This document shows, piece by piece, positions 33,562 through 43,777 of a stretch of DNA of 64,000 bases. Every line of letters starts with the position of its first letter. Position 1 is the first letter of the stretch. The stretch is from Chryseobacterium rhizosphaerae (GTDB lineage Bacteria; Bacteroidota; Bacteroidia; Flavobacteriales; Weeksellaceae), in the NCBI RefSeq assembly GCF_003385455.1, contig NZ_QNUF01000024.1, positions 1 through 64,000 of the forward strand. Reading direction: 5' to 3'. Below the pieces are notes generated by a model that worked only from the letters and a program-made list of their open reading frames with translations, was not told where the DNA came from and searched no databases. Position numbers and translations under genes: made by a program.

Positions 33562-36500
33562 ATGGCAAAACGTACAGATATAAAAACAATTTTAGTAATC
33601 GGTTCAGGACCTATTATCATTGGTCAGGCAGCTGAATTTGATTACGCAGGAACGCAGGCTTGTTTGTCTTTGAGAGAAGAAGGCTACAAGGTAATTTTGA
33701 TCAACTCAAACCCTGCAACGATTATGACGGATGTGGAGATCGCAGATAAAGTATATATCGAGCCGATTTCATTACAGTTTGTAAGCCACATCATCAGAAA
33801 AGAACGTCCGGATGCATTGTTGCCAACATTGGGAGGTCAGACAGGACTGAATATGGCGGTAGAACTGGAGAAATCAGGAATTCTTGAAGAATGTAAGGTG
33901 GAAGTATTGGGAACTACACTTTCTGCAATTAACAGAGCGGAAGACAGAGACCTTTTCCGTGAGTTGATGAGAGAGCTGAACGAACCGGTTCCAGAATCTG
34001 ATATCGTTAATACAGTAGAAGGAGCAATCGCTTTTGCTGATCAAATCGGATATCCTGTAATTGTTCGTCCTGCCTTTACCATGGGAGGAACAGGAGGTGG
34101 TATTGCTTCCACAGAAGCTGAATTGAAGGAGATTGCTGAACTGGGATTGAAATATAGCCCTGTAACACAGTGTCTTATTGAGAAATCAATTGCTGGTTTC
34201 AAAGAAATTGAATATGAAGTAATGCGTGATGCAAACGACAATGCGATTGTGGTTTGTAACATGGAAAATATAGATCCGGTGGGAGTTCATACCGGAGATT
34301 CAATCGTAGTAGCACCTTCTCAGACACTTTCAGACAGAGAGTATCAGTTATTGAGAAATGCTTCTTTAAAAATCATCAGAGCATTAGGAATTGAAGGAGG
34401 ATGTAACGTACAATTAGCGTTGGATCCACATTCTTTCGAATATTATATCATTGAGGTAAACCCAAGGGTTTCCCGTTCCTCAGCACTTGCAAGTAAAGCA
34501 ACAGGATATCCTATTGCAAAGATTGCTGCAAAAATTGCAGTAGGATTGACACTTGATGAAATTATGAACCCAGTGACCGGAAAAACATATGCATGTTTCG
34601 AGCCGGCGTTGGATTATGTAGTAACGAAATTCCCAAGATTCCCATTTGATAAGTTCGAAACTGCTGACAGAAGACTTTCTACTCAGATGAAAGCAACGGG
34701 TGAAGTAATGGCTATCGGAAGAAATTTTGAGGAGTCTTTACAGAAAGCGATCCGTTCACTGGAAACAGGAATCAAACACCTTGGATTAAAAACAAAACAG
34801 GCAGAGGCTCTTACAGCAGAAGAAATTGAAAGAAGAATCAGAGTTTGTGATGACGAAAGATTGTTCATCATCGGAGATGCTTTAAGAAGAGGGTATGACT
34901 GGGAGCAGATTGTAGAATGGAGCAAAATAGATAAGTTCTTCATCTGGAAACTGAAAAAATTAGTTGATTTTGAAAAAGTGATCGCTGATCATAAATTTGA
35001 TAAAGAAACTTTAATTCAGGCTAAGAAACTAGGTTTTGCAGATATCAATATTGCTGTTCTTTGGGATGTAACGGAACGTGAAGTTTTCAATTTCAGAAAA
35101 GAAAACGGAGTGATGCCGGTATACAAAATGGTAGATACCTGTGCAGCAGAATTTGAAAGTGAAACTCCCTATTTCTACGGAACCTATGAAGAAGAAAATG
35201 AAAGTGTTGTTTCCAATAAAGAGAAGATCATCGTTCTGGGTTCAGGACCTATCAGAATCGGACAGGGAGTAGAATTTGATTATGCTACTGTTCACTCGGT
35301 TTGGGCAATCAAAGAAATGGGTTACGAAGCGATCATTATCAATAATAACCCTGAAACGGTTTCTACAGACTTCTCGATTTCGGATAAATTATACTTCGAA
35401 CCTCTTACGGAAGAAGATGTAATGAACATCATTGATCTTGAAAAACCTAAAGGGGTAGTGGTTCAGTTCGGAGGACAGACCGCGATCAACCTTGCAGATA
35501 AATTAGCAGCTCACGGAGTACAGATCTTAGGAACTTCACTGGAAGATCTTGACAGAGCTGAAAACAGAGATAAATTCGAAAAAGCACTACAAGAGCTTGG
35601 AATTCCTCAGCCAAAAGGAAGGACTTCAACCTCAAAAGAAGAAGCGATAGAAATTGCCAACGAAATCGGTTATCCGGTATTGGTACGTCCAAGTTATGTT
35701 TTAGGAGGTAGAGCGATGGAGATTGTATACACAGAAGCAGAATTGGCGCACTATATGGAATTTGCGGTTGAGGCAAGCCCTGAGCATCCAATTTTGGTTG
35801 ACAAGTATATGGTAGGAAAAGAGATTGAAGTAGATGCAATCTGTGACGGTGAAACAGTAATCATTCCTGGAATTATGGAACACATCGAAAGAGCAGGAGT
35901 TCACTCCGGAGACTCTATTGCAGTGTATCCACCACAAAATATTTCACAAAGCGAGATTGATACGTTAGTAGACTATACAAAAAGACTGGCAAAAGGACTG
36001 AAAGTTATCGGATTAATGAATATCCAGTACGTACTTTTCGAAGGAAATGTATATGTAATTGAAGTGAACCCACGTTCTTCAAGAACAGTTCCTTTCTTAT
36101 CTAAAATTACAGAGGTACCTATGGCTAACCTTGCTACAAAAGCAATTTTAGGACAAAAACTGAAAGACCTTGGTTACAAAGACGGGCTGGTTCCAAACAA
36201 AGAAGGTGTTTTTGTAAAAGTTCCTGTTTTCTCTTTCTCTAAGCTGACGAAAGTTGATATCTCTTTAGGACCTGAAATGAAGTCTACAGGAGAGGTTATG
36301 GGGAAAGATACAACGCTTGAAAAAGCACTTTACAAGGGTCTTGTTGCAGCAGGAAGAAAAGTTCCTATGCATGGTTCTATCCTATTTACAGTAGCAGATA
36401 AACATAAAGAAGAAGCTGCAGCTCTGGCAGCAAGATTCCATGAGGTAGGATTCAGAATCTGGGCTACAGAAGGTACCGCGAAGTTCTTCGGAGAAAAAGG

Positions 36501-36744
36501 TATTCCTTGCAAAATAGGATATAAGATCGGAGAAGAAAGTGTCAACCTTATCGACCTGATCCAGAAAGGAAAAGTTCAGTATGTTGTGAATACCACTACA
36601 AAAGGTAAGCAGGCTGAAAGAGACGGATTCCAGATCAGAAGAATGAGTGTGGAGAACGGTGTTCCTTGTTTAACGTCAATGGATACGGTAGAAGCTATTC
36701 TGAAAGTAATTGAAAGCATGAGTTTCAAAATGGAAACCATGTAA
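33562..36744 (+). CDS. carB: Carbamoyl-phosphate synthase large subunit
   Basis: 1060 residues, near the usual ~1070. Two homologous halves each begin with a dinucleotide-like motif ([20 protein letters not shown] near residue 12; [19 protein letters not shown] near 555) and contain an ATP-grasp domain ([22 protein letters not shown]); the last ~130 residues are the MGS-like allosteric domain ([20 protein letters not shown]). It makes carbamoyl phosphate from bicarbonate, ammonia and two ATP. It is followed by a strong terminator that closes the pyrimidine operon. Confidence 0.97.
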   Translation: MAKRTDIKTILVIGSGPIIIGQAAEFDYAGTQACLSLREEGYKVILINSNPATIMTDVEIADKVYIEPISLQFVSHIIRKERPDALLPTLGGQTGLNMAVELEKSGILEECKVEVLGTTLSAINRAEDRDLFRELMRELNEPVPESDIVNTVEGAIAFADQIGYPVIVRPAFTMGGTGGGIASTEAELKEIAELGLKYSPVTQCLIEKSIAGFKEIEYEVMRDANDNAIVVCNMENIDPVGVHTGDSIVVAPSQTLSDREYQLLRNASLKIIRALGIEGGCNVQLALDPHSFEYYIIEVNPRVSRSSALASKATGYPIAKIAAKIAVGLTLDEIMNPVTGKTYACFEPALDYVVTKFPRFPFDKFETADRRLSTQMKATGEVMAIGRNFEESLQKAIRSLETGIKHLGLKTKQAEALTAEEIERRIRVCDDERLFIIGDALRRGYDWEQIVEWSKIDKFFIWKLKKLVDFEKVIADHKFDKETLIQAKKLGFADINIAVLWDVTEREVFNFRKENGVMPVYKMVDTCAAEFESETPYFYGTYEEENESVVSNKEKIIVLGSGPIRIGQGVEFDYATVHSVWAIKEMGYEAIIINNNPETVSTDFSISDKLYFEPLTEEDVMNIIDLEKPKGVVVQFGGQTAINLADKLAAHGVQILGTSLEDLDRAENRDKFEKALQELGIPQPKGRTSTSKEEAIEIANEIGYPVLVRPSYVLGGRAMEIVYTEAELAHYMEFAVEASPEHPILVDKYMVGKEIEVDAICDGETVIIPGIMEHIERAGVHSGDSIAVYPPQNISQSEIDTLVDYTKRLAKGLKVIGLMNIQYVLFEGNVYVIEVNPRSSRTVPFLSKITEVPMANLATKAILGQKLKDLGYKDGLVPNKEGVFVKVPVFSFSKLTKVDISLGPEMKSTGEVMGKDTTLEKALYKGLVAAGRKVPMHGSILFTVADKHKEEAAALAARFHEVGFRIWATEGTAKFFGEKGIPCKIGYKIGEESVNLIDLIQKGKVQYVVNTTTKGKQAERDGFQIRRMSVENGVPCLTSMDTVEAILKVIESMSFKMETM

Positions 36745-36769
36745 TTTTCAAAAAAAATATAACCCTATA

Positions 36770-36805
36770 AACCTCATAGATTTCAAAAGTCTATGAGGTT
36801 TTTTT
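36770..36805 (+). terminator. Terminator after carB
   Basis: Perfect 11-base arms AACCTCATAGA and TCTATGAGGTT around a 9-base loop, then TTTTTTT. Confidence 0.88.
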
Positions 36806-36971
36806 ATCTCAATCAATTCTATAGCAATGTTGGGCTCGCAAGGGTTCTACCTTACCTAATTTTTACTTTTAATTAAAATAATCTCCTGTAAACTATTAAA
36901 ATTTGATTGTTGAAATACGTAATTTTGAGAACCATATACAACCCCTCTAAACAAGCATAATTAAACTAACC

Positions 36972-37772
36972 ATGACTGAGAATAGGTATCATGATTTCTT
37001 TTCAGAATTAAAATATTTCATCATTGAATTGGGAATAGACCATGGAAAAATTGTTGGATGTTCTGATCATGAGATAGCATCGATAGAAAGTAGAATAGGA
37101 ACGGCATTACCGGAAGCTTATAAAGAATACCTTAAAAGCGTAGGAAAGAAATTTCTTTTTGAATTTTTTGATGCGGAACAAATGTCATTTGAAGATTATG
37201 ATGATATCAATGAATATGTCACAAATACTTTAACGGAAACAGGTTTTACATTTGAAAGAGAAGTTTTTCCCATATCTCACAGAAGATATGATTTTTTTAG
37301 GTTTTTCTATTTAAATGAGTCAGATAATCCTGAAATATGGTTTTTCGATGAATATCCAGAAGACGGTAGACATACCCAAAACTCACGACAGACATTTGTT
37401 CAGATGATATTAGATTTTTTCAGTCAGGCTTTGAGTAATCAAACTGCCGGATTCCACTGGGTCACATCGGAAGAGACTAAGAAAAATGAAAATATTGTGA
37501 GAGATAGATACCTGAAGTGGTTTGGAGCCAATTTAAAATTAAAAAATCGGATCAGGGAAACCCATACGGACAATCCTTTTGTTCTTGAATTATACAAAAC
37601 ATTTAATGCTTACTTCAGTCCTGCAAACGAAAGAACTGCCCTTGAAGAATTGGGAAAATACAAAAATAATACGGCTAAGAGTGACTCTGATAAGGTGACG
37701 GCTGAACCTGAAAATAAAAAAACATCAGTTAAACCAGGCCTTTGGACTGCATTAAAAAGATTGTTTTCTTAA
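36972..37772 (+). CDS. SMI1/KNR4-family protein
   Basis: 266 residues. Residues ~30-160 carry the SMI1/KNR4 (SUKH) pattern: IASIESRIGTALPEAYKEYL at the N-terminus and WFFDEYPEDGRHTQ later. The remaining ~100 residues are a helical extension of unknown role. SUKH domains are often immunity proteins for polymorphic toxins, but many are orphan; no toxin gene adjoins this one. It is followed by a lipoprotein and an esterase on the same strand. Upstream is the carB terminator. Confidence 0.75.
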   Translation: MTENRYHDFFSELKYFIIELGIDHGKIVGCSDHEIASIESRIGTALPEAYKEYLKSVGKKFLFEFFDAEQMSFEDYDDINEYVTNTLTETGFTFEREVFPISHRRYDFFRFFYLNESDNPEIWFFDEYPEDGRHTQNSRQTFVQMILDFFSQALSNQTAGFHWVTSEETKKNENIVRDRYLKWFGANLKLKNRIRETHTDNPFVLELYKTFNAYFSPANERTALEELGKYKNNTAKSDSDKVTAEPENKKTSVKPGLWTALKRLFS

Positions 37773-37827
37773 TTTGTTGAAATTAAGGCATCTCTGATAT
37801 GATAAAAACCATGTAAATTAAAATGAT

Positions 37828-38274
37828 ATGAATATAATGGAAAGATCTAAGATTTTGTTTGGAATTATTTTTCTCTTTTTTCTATTGGGTTGTTCAATCC
37901 CAACAGATTTTTACATCCAAAATTTAAGTCAGACAAAAAAGACTGTAAAAATCAATTACAACAGGAAAATTTCAAAATTATTAAAAGACAGTTTGTATGG
38001 TAGTTTTAGTTTCAATTATGAAAATAATATTGTGGAGCCGAGATTTTTTCATGTCAATAAGAACCTAAAGCATCTTGAAAAAATAAGTATTGATAGCTGT
38101 AGCATTTCGTTAGAAATTGAGCCACATTCAACTGTAAGAATTGAAAAAACTCATAATTATTGGTGGACCCATATGATTGGTTATATTGAAATAGACGGTC
38201 AACCTTATGACATTCAAGAACTAAGGAAAAATTCTGAGGAAGTTAAACACGATTATATTTATAAAATAAAATGA
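37828..38274 (+). CDS. Hypothetical lipoprotein, 148 aa
   Basis: Signal peptide with lipobox FLLGCSIPTDF (Cys near residue 22), so a lipoprotein. The mature part contains DFYIQNLSQTKKTVKINY, reminiscent of small beta-sandwich envelope proteins, but I recognise no family. Its TGA overlaps the next gene's ATG (ATGA), so the two are translationally coupled and probably act together. An ATG three codons in is a possible alternative start. Confidence 0.65.
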   Translation: MNIMERSKILFGIIFLFFLLGCSIPTDFYIQNLSQTKKTVKINYNRKISKLLKDSLYGSFSFNYENNIVEPRFFHVNKNLKHLEKISIDSCSISLEIEPHSTVRIEKTHNYWWTHMIGYIEIDGQPYDIQELRKNSEEVKHDYIYKIK

Positions 38275-39128
38275 TTTTTAAAAACACCATGCAAAGACAA
38301 ATTTTACAACCTATTTTAATCATTCTTTCCCTGATTTTAACCACAAATTTTATTGCTGGACAGAAGAAAGAATTCCGGGATACTCAGGTGGATAGCCTGA
38401 CTTTTTTAAATAACCGGAAAGTTGTAAACAGTTTGAATACTGAGGTTTTCAAGAAAAAAATATTCTCAAAAGATAGTATTCAGATTCCTTACAGACTTTT
38501 AACTCCCCAAAATACTGCTAAGGGAAAGAAATACCCGTTAGTCATCACTTTTCATAATTCAACCAGAATTGGCAGTGATAATGAAAACCAGCTTGAACTG
38601 TTTGCCAAAATGTGGTTAAGGAATGAGATTTACAGTAAATATCAATGTTATGTGATAGCGCCACAATTCAGTAAGCGTTCTTCAAATTATGAAAATAACA
38701 GTGAGAATATCCAAATTTCAAAACCTTCCCATGACGTTTTTGCTTTGTTGGAATTGATTAAAAATGTAGAAAAAGAATATCCGGATATTGATAAAGGCAG
38801 GATTTATTTGATAGGGTACTCTATGGGAGCATCAACAGCACAAAACCTGATGAATATTCAGCCTGACCAATTTGCGGCTCTGGTATCTGTAGCTGCTGTT
38901 CCTGATTTTTCCAATCTTAGAAAGATAAGTAAGAAAAATATCTGGTTGATTCACGGAGAAAAGGATACTGATAATCCATATATCGGAAGTGTAGAATTAT
39001 TTAATAAACTTTCTTCAGACCCTAACTTAGTTTTCACCACTTTCACACATCTCAATCACAATAATATTGTTATCCCATTTTTGCTGACAGAAGAAATTCC
39101 AAAATGGTTGTTTAAAAAACATAAATAA
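38271..39128 (+). CDS. Secreted alpha/beta hydrolase (esterase/phospholipase-like)
   Basis: 285 residues with a signal peptide (ILIILSLILTTNFIAGQ) and an alpha/beta-hydrolase core: oxyanion strand YPLVITFHNST, nucleophile elbow GYSMGAS (Ser near residue 186), acid in HGEKDTDNP and a late THLNHNN that could supply the His. The set resembles the predicted-peptidase/carboxylesterase group (COG4099-like). Substrate unknown. It is coupled to the preceding lipoprotein by an ATGA overlap; a second in-frame ATG at 38289 (MQRQ) would also give a good signal peptide. Confidence 0.8.
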   Translation: MIFKNTMQRQILQPILIILSLILTTNFIAGQKKEFRDTQVDSLTFLNNRKVVNSLNTEVFKKKIFSKDSIQIPYRLLTPQNTAKGKKYPLVITFHNSTRIGSDNENQLELFAKMWLRNEIYSKYQCYVIAPQFSKRSSNYENNSENIQISKPSHDVFALLELIKNVEKEYPDIDKGRIYLIGYSMGASTAQNLMNIQPDQFAALVSVAAVPDFSNLRKISKKNIWLIHGEKDTDNPYIGSVELFNKLSSDPNLVFTTFTHLNHNNIVIPFLLTEEIPKWLFKKHK

Positions 39129-39174
39129 AAGACTGTACCGGATGTACAATACAGTTAATTCAATTCAGATAAAT

Positions 39175-39200
39175 CCTGTAAGTTTTCTTGCAGGGTTTTT
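39175..39200 (+). terminator. Terminator after the esterase
   Basis: CCTGTAAG pairs with CTTGCAGG (one G-U) around TTTT, followed by GTTTTT. Confidence 0.65.
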
Positions 39201-39405
39201 CGATTGTAAGGTCGTTGGCTTGTTGAAATCAGGTCTGGATCTCCATTTTTTTGTGTTTATATAAAAATATGTCTTCAGGTATATAAAACATCTTATATTT
39301 TTTTTGCTGATTTATGTAAGAGGTTGTAAATTAGGGGGTCATAAATCGTTTGTTTTTAAATATATTTTAGAAATTAATAAAAACTCCACCAAATCAGAAA
39401 TAACC

Positions 39406-39903
39406 ATGGCAGAATATCTTGCAAAATCAAATAATTCTTTATCCTTTGAGGTGACACAGGGTGACCAATTGATAGGGAAGCTTACGTACGGAAGCTGGTT
39501 TAATTTTAATGCGATAGCAGAAATTGCAAACGTAACCTATCAGATTGAGCCTAAGGGTTTTTGGGGGACCACTATTGAGCTGAAAGATCATGAAAAAGTA
39601 CTCTTAAAGTTCAGAATGAACTGGAATGGAGAAATTGTAGTCCAAACTTATTTTAATGGGATAAAAAATGGATTTCTTTTTAAACACAGAGGTATTTTTA
39701 AAGAGTCATTTGTATTGACTGATCAGGAGGGAATTGAGCTTTTAGTGATGAAACCCAACCTCAAGTGGAGTACCTTGAATTATGAATATGATATCACAAC
39801 CTCTGATGCCTTTGAAACATTTCCGGATAAAGAAATTGTGCTGATCAATGCCTTACACTGTGCCAATTATTATATGTCGATGATGATGTCTGCCATCATA
39901 TAG
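39406..39903 (+). CDS. Hypothetical protein, 165 aa
   Basis: Start placed at the ATG at 39406 (MAEYLAKSNNSLSF); the frame is open upstream but only from a TTG in A/T-rich sequence. The protein is predicted almost all-beta, with repeated short strands (GKLTYGSWFNF, TYQIEPKGFWGTTIEL, LKFRMNWNGEIVVQTYF) and a final hydrophobic helix (YYMSMMMSAII). The pattern is loosely like tubby/LURP-one barrels, but this is only a resemblance. It is a single-gene unit before a perfect hairpin. Confidence 0.65.
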   Translation: MAEYLAKSNNSLSFEVTQGDQLIGKLTYGSWFNFNAIAEIANVTYQIEPKGFWGTTIELKDHEKVLLKFRMNWNGEIVVQTYFNGIKNGFLFKHRGIFKESFVLTDQEGIELLVMKPNLKWSTLNYEYDITTSDAFETFPDKEIVLINALHCANYYMSMMMSAII

Positions 39904-40012
39904 CGACATAGCTATAATAAATCCCTGCTGAAGATAGTATACCAAGATTAGCCCATTCATTATGGAACAAACAAAGAAAATATAGAATTAAAATATCATC
40001 AACAGATGATAC

Positions 40013-40042
40013 AAAGGGTTTCTGAAATTTCAGAAACCCTTT
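40013..40042 (+). terminator. Palindromic hairpin before the iron-uptake set
   Basis: A perfect 15-base inverted repeat (AAAGGGTTTCTGAAA and its complement) ending in TTTAT; likely terminator of the 39406 gene. Confidence 0.75.
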
Positions 40043-40093
40043 ATTTACGGCCTTTTTTAATAAGTTAATTTTATGATTTGTGTAATATTTTTA

Positions 40094-40123
40094 TTTAGAA
40101 TTAATAAAAATAGAATAATTTTG
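40094..40123 (+). promoter_or_regulatory. Probable promoter of the siderophore receptor
   Basis: TTTA (40094-40097), 18 bases, TAATTTTG (40116-40123), one mismatch from the Bacteroidota consensus, 22 bases before the start codon. Confidence 0.5.
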
Positions 40124-40145
40124 CAAAACTAAACTTAATTATACA

Positions 40146-42314
40146 ATGAAAAGGACAATTATTTCTGCGGCTTTATTAGCCGTATCTATACTGAGTGCCC
40201 AGGAAAAAGATACGGTTAAAATAGCTGAAATTCAGGCAGTATCCCTACAAGGGACTCACAATTACAGAACCAAGAAATCAGAATCAGTAGCAAGACTTCC
40301 ATTGGAAAACCTTGAAAATCCCACTGTTTATAACCTTGTTCCCAAGGAAATCATCAGTGAAATGAGTGCTGTGGACTTCAATACGGCAATGGCTTCAGCT
40401 CCGGGAGTGGTCGTGAATAACAGTGTAAACGACAGTGGAAATGATATTTTCCTGAGAGGTTTCAGTTCTTCTGCAAATTTTAGAAACGGTTTAATCCAAA
40501 ACCCGAGAGTACAGTCTGAAATTGCTAACGTAGAAAGAATAGAAGTAATCAAAGGGCCTTCAGGAACTTTGTTTGGAGGAACATTAGCCAATTATGGAGG
40601 GATAGTCAATGTAGTGACTAAAAAGCCACAGGAAAATTTTGGAGGAATCATCAATTATACCACCGGAAGCTGGGGAATGAACAGAATCACGGCAGATATC
40701 AATACTCCGTTGAATAAAGAAAAAACAGCTTTGGCAAGATTTAATGTGGCTGCCTATTCTCAGGATTCTTTCCAGGATGCAGGCTACAATAAAGGCTTGT
40801 TTTTCTCTGGAAGCATTTTATACAAAGTCAGTGATAAAACTACCGTAACATTGGATACTGAATTCCATTCGCCGGAAAAAACACTGAATGCCTATGTGAG
40901 ACAGTCTGAAAAGCTGACCCTTCACTCTATGAAAGACCTTGCAGCCATTCATGGCAGATCATTTACAAGCAATGACATAGGATCAAAAAGAACCAATTTC
41001 GTTACCATGGCTGAAGTCACCCATAAATTTAATGATCAATGGACTTCCAGAACGTCTTACCAGAGAGGAGAAGCTAACGAAAATGAATCTATATTTTTGG
41101 TATTGAACTATTTAAATGATAATTCTGTAAGCCGAAGCATCCGCCCTTTTGATAATTATAAAATAACCACAGATAACATCCAGCAGAACTTTATCGGAGA
41201 CTTTAAAATAGGAAAACTGAGAAACCGTCTGGTGGTAGGATTTGATTATTTCCACCAGAACAGTAAAAATCAATATCCTGTTTATAAAGTGGGTAAGAAT
41301 GATTCTTCCGTATTCGTTCCATATCCTTTAAACGGAGTCATTGTAGACAAAGATCAGCCTCAGCCTACAGACGTCGTTTTACTGAATGGAACTTCTGACT
41401 GGACTTCAATTTCCCGGGATGTCGTGAAGGCACTTCCAAGAAATGGGACCAAATACGAAATATCACAATACAGTACGTACAGTGCATATGTTTCTGATGT
41501 TTTAAATATTACGGATAATTTCCTTGTAATGGCAAGTTTAAGAATGGATCATTATAAGAATGATGATATCAAAAGAAACGGGGTTCCCGGAAATGATGGG
41601 TACAATCAGACCCAGTTTTCTCCAAAATTTGGATTAGTCTATGAAATTAAAAAAGATGAAATTTCATTCTTTGCCAACTACGTAAATGGATTTAAAAACA
41701 TAGCTCCTTCAGCTAACCAGGATGGAATTCTTACGAAATGGGATCCTGAGCAAGGGAATCAGTTTGAGGCCGGTTTTAAACTGGATCTATTCGGTAAGAA
41801 ATTACTTTCAACCATTACCTATTACAATATGAAGGTTAAAAACAGAGTAATTGCTGATCCGGGCGGTTTGGGAAGCAGACAGGACGGAAATATTAAAAAT
41901 CAGGGGTTTGAAATGGACGTGGTCATAAACCCGGTGAAAGGATGGAATATCGTAGGAGGATACGGGTATAACGATAACCGTTATGATGACAGAGGTAAAG
42001 ATGCCGGAAAAAGAATTGCGTGGACACCTAAACATGTCGCCAATTTATGGACCAGTTATAAAATTATGGATGGTGCTTATGAAGGCTTAGGTTTCGGAGC
42101 CGGGTTCAATTTTGTAGATAAAACTTATATCAATATTACCAATCACTTTCTTGCCCCTTCATACACCTCTGTAGGTGCTACTATTTTCTATGATAAGAAG
42201 AAATACAGAATTGGTCTGAAAATGAATAATGCCCTGAATGAGACCTATTGGAACTTTTATGGCCAGCCACAGAAGCCAAGAGAAGTTCTTGCCAACTTCG
42301 CATTTAAATTTTAA
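40146..42314 (+). CDS. TonB-dependent siderophore receptor
   Basis: 722 residues: signal peptide (MKRTIISAALLAVSILSAQ), plug domain ~60-160 (MASAPGVVVNN, IFLRGFSSS, VERIEVIKGPSGTLFG, GGIVNVVTKKP) and a ~22-strand barrel ending in REVLANFAFKF with the terminal Phe. The plug sequences fit the ferric-siderophore group (FhuA/FpvA-like) rather than SusC. It imports an iron chelate with TonB energy. A PepSY membrane protein and a siderophore-esterase-like gene follow on the same strand, which supports iron uptake. Control by Fur is likely but I could not identify an operator with confidence. Confidence 0.92.
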   Translation: MKRTIISAALLAVSILSAQEKDTVKIAEIQAVSLQGTHNYRTKKSESVARLPLENLENPTVYNLVPKEIISEMSAVDFNTAMASAPGVVVNNSVNDSGNDIFLRGFSSSANFRNGLIQNPRVQSEIANVERIEVIKGPSGTLFGGTLANYGGIVNVVTKKPQENFGGIINYTTGSWGMNRITADINTPLNKEKTALARFNVAAYSQDSFQDAGYNKGLFFSGSILYKVSDKTTVTLDTEFHSPEKTLNAYVRQSEKLTLHSMKDLAAIHGRSFTSNDIGSKRTNFVTMAEVTHKFNDQWTSRTSYQRGEANENESIFLVLNYLNDNSVSRSIRPFDNYKITTDNIQQNFIGDFKIGKLRNRLVVGFDYFHQNSKNQYPVYKVGKNDSSVFVPYPLNGVIVDKDQPQPTDVVLLNGTSDWTSISRDVVKALPRNGTKYEISQYSTYSAYVSDVLNITDNFLVMASLRMDHYKNDDIKRNGVPGNDGYNQTQFSPKFGLVYEIKKDEISFFANYVNGFKNIAPSANQDGILTKWDPEQGNQFEAGFKLDLFGKKLLSTITYYNMKVKNRVIADPGGLGSRQDGNIKNQGFEMDVVINPVKGWNIVGGYGYNDNRYDDRGKDAGKRIAWTPKHVANLWTSYKIMDGAYEGLGFGAGFNFVDKTYINITNHFLAPSYTSVGATIFYDKKKYRIGLKMNNALNETYWNFYGQPQKPREVLANFAFKF

Positions 42315-42345
42315 TTAAAAATAAAAATTATTTAAAAGATATAGT

Positions 42346-42473
42346 TTGTTGGAAAACGCAATGGCGGTTTTCTATAGGAGGTGGAATTATCTATTCTTTC
42401 TGGAAATCTTGATTTTCAAGCGCCTTAAAAGCTGTATGTATGGTAATCCCTGCGTCTTTCCGTTTTCCAACAA
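42346..42473. repeat. 128-base element bounded by 13-base inverted repeats
   Basis: TTGTTGGAAAACG (42346-42358) and CGTTTTCCAACAA (42461-42473) are exact inverse complements. Between them is a second small hairpin (GAAATCTTGATTTTC near 42400). It fills the gap between the receptor and the PepSY gene and has no ORF. It may be a MITE-like insertion or a structured RNA. Confidence 0.55.
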
Positions 42474-42502
42474 TTATATTATAGATAACAGGATAATTAG
42501 AT

Positions 42503-43777
42503 ATGGATAATAAAAAAACTAACCCCAAGAAAAAACAGGGAAAATCCCTGACCAAACGGATTACAGGTTGGCTGCATCTTTGGCTGGGACTTGTTTCCGG
42601 AATCATTGTACTGACTGTGACACTTTCAGGAACAGTATTTGTCTTCTGTGACGAAATTATAGATCTGTGTGGTGGAAGTGCCAAATATGTTCAGGTTCCT
42701 GCCAATGCAAAGAAAAGATCTCCTGAAGAACTCCTTGCTCAATTTCATCAGCAGGTTCCGGATCGTAAAGCATTTTATTTTGACACCTATAAAGAAGCGG
42801 ACCGAAGCTTTAGAGTAGCTTCTGCTACCAAACCTCCTAAAGATAAGAATACAGGAAAAGCAGAAAAACCAAAAGGAAAGGGCCGTGGTCCGAGGGGAGT
42901 ATTTGCCTATCATTACCTTGACCCTTATACCGGAAAAGTGATGGGCTCTACAAAGAGTTATGAGTTTTTCTATGTTGTTGCCCATATTCATGCCCAGCTG
43001 TTGGCAGGAAAGTTTGGGAAAACGGTGGTAGGAGTTGCTTCCATTATATTTTTCATCCAGCTTATCGGCGGGCTTATCCTTTGGTGGCCAAAAAAATGGA
43101 ATAAAACCACCAGGACAACGGCATTCAAAATAAAATCGGGAACGAAGTGGCGCAGGAAAAATTATGACTTCCACAATGTATTCGGTTTTTATTCATTGCT
43201 CCCGGCAGTATTTATTACAATCACGGGGCTTATTATGGCTTATAAAGTCCTTACAGATCTTACACAAACTGCTTTTGGTGGCGTAGCAGATGCCCATAAA
43301 ATTGCCGAAAAATTTGATCCTAAGTTTGATCCTGAAAAAAAAGCATTGCCTTTTACGGCTTTTATAGAGAGAAATTTTAAAGAAATTCCTGAAGCAAAAC
43401 AGATCAGGATGAGTGTTCCAAGAAATGACTCAGCGACTGTTTATAATGTAGTGGCAGCCCAATTTATCGGCTTAAAAAGTATTACAAACGGTAAAAGCAG
43501 GGAAATCAATAAATATACAGGAAATGAAATCATCTATCCGAAAGAAGTTCTGATGCATGAAGTGATTGAACATATGAATTTTGATCTGCATGTCGGCTAT
43601 TGGGGCGGAATGTTTGGAAAAATCTTCACTTTCGTTATCGGGATCATCTGTACAAGCCTTCCGGTAACCGGATTCCTGATCTGGTGGGGAAGGAAAAATA
43701 AATCAACGAAAAAGACAAAGGAAATCAAAACTATTCATCAACACAGAAAAGACGAACATCATGAACAACTGGTTTAA
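42503..43777 (+). CDS. PepSY-associated membrane protein (iron-regulated type)
   Basis: 424 residues with four membrane segments: WLHLWLGLVSGIIVLTVT, HAQLLAGKFGKTVVGVASI, FYSLLPAVFITITGLIMAY and FTFVIGIICTSLPVTGFLIW. HxxLG and HAQL-type motifs and the soluble PepSY-like parts between helices 1-2 and 3-4 fit the FegB/PiuB family, thought to reduce or help release iron from siderophores at the inner membrane. A Lys/Pro/Gly-rich insert (~115-130) is unusual. It overlaps the next gene by 17 bases. The position after a siderophore receptor supports the role. Confidence 0.9.
   Translation: MDNKKTNPKKKQGKSLTKRITGWLHLWLGLVSGIIVLTVTLSGTVFVFCDEIIDLCGGSAKYVQVPANAKKRSPEELLAQFHQQVPDRKAFYFDTYKEADRSFRVASATKPPKDKNTGKAEKPKGKGRGPRGVFAYHYLDPYTGKVMGSTKSYEFFYVVAHIHAQLLAGKFGKTVVGVASIIFFIQLIGGLILWWPKKWNKTTRTTAFKIKSGTKWRRKNYDFHNVFGFYSLLPAVFITITGLIMAYKVLTDLTQTAFGGVADAHKIAEKFDPKFDPEKKALPFTAFIERNFKEIPEAKQIRMSVPRNDSATVYNVVAAQFIGLKSITNGKSREINKYTGNEIIYPKEVLMHEVIEHMNFDLHVGYWGGMFGKIFTFVIGIICTSLPVTGFLIWWGRKNKSTKKTKEIKTIHQHRKDEHHEQLV

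Noticed and set aside
39904-40145. Cobalamin or other riboswitch before the TonB-dependent receptor
   Set aside because: Only a terminator hairpin and a promoter-like box are visible; no conserved riboswitch core was recognised.
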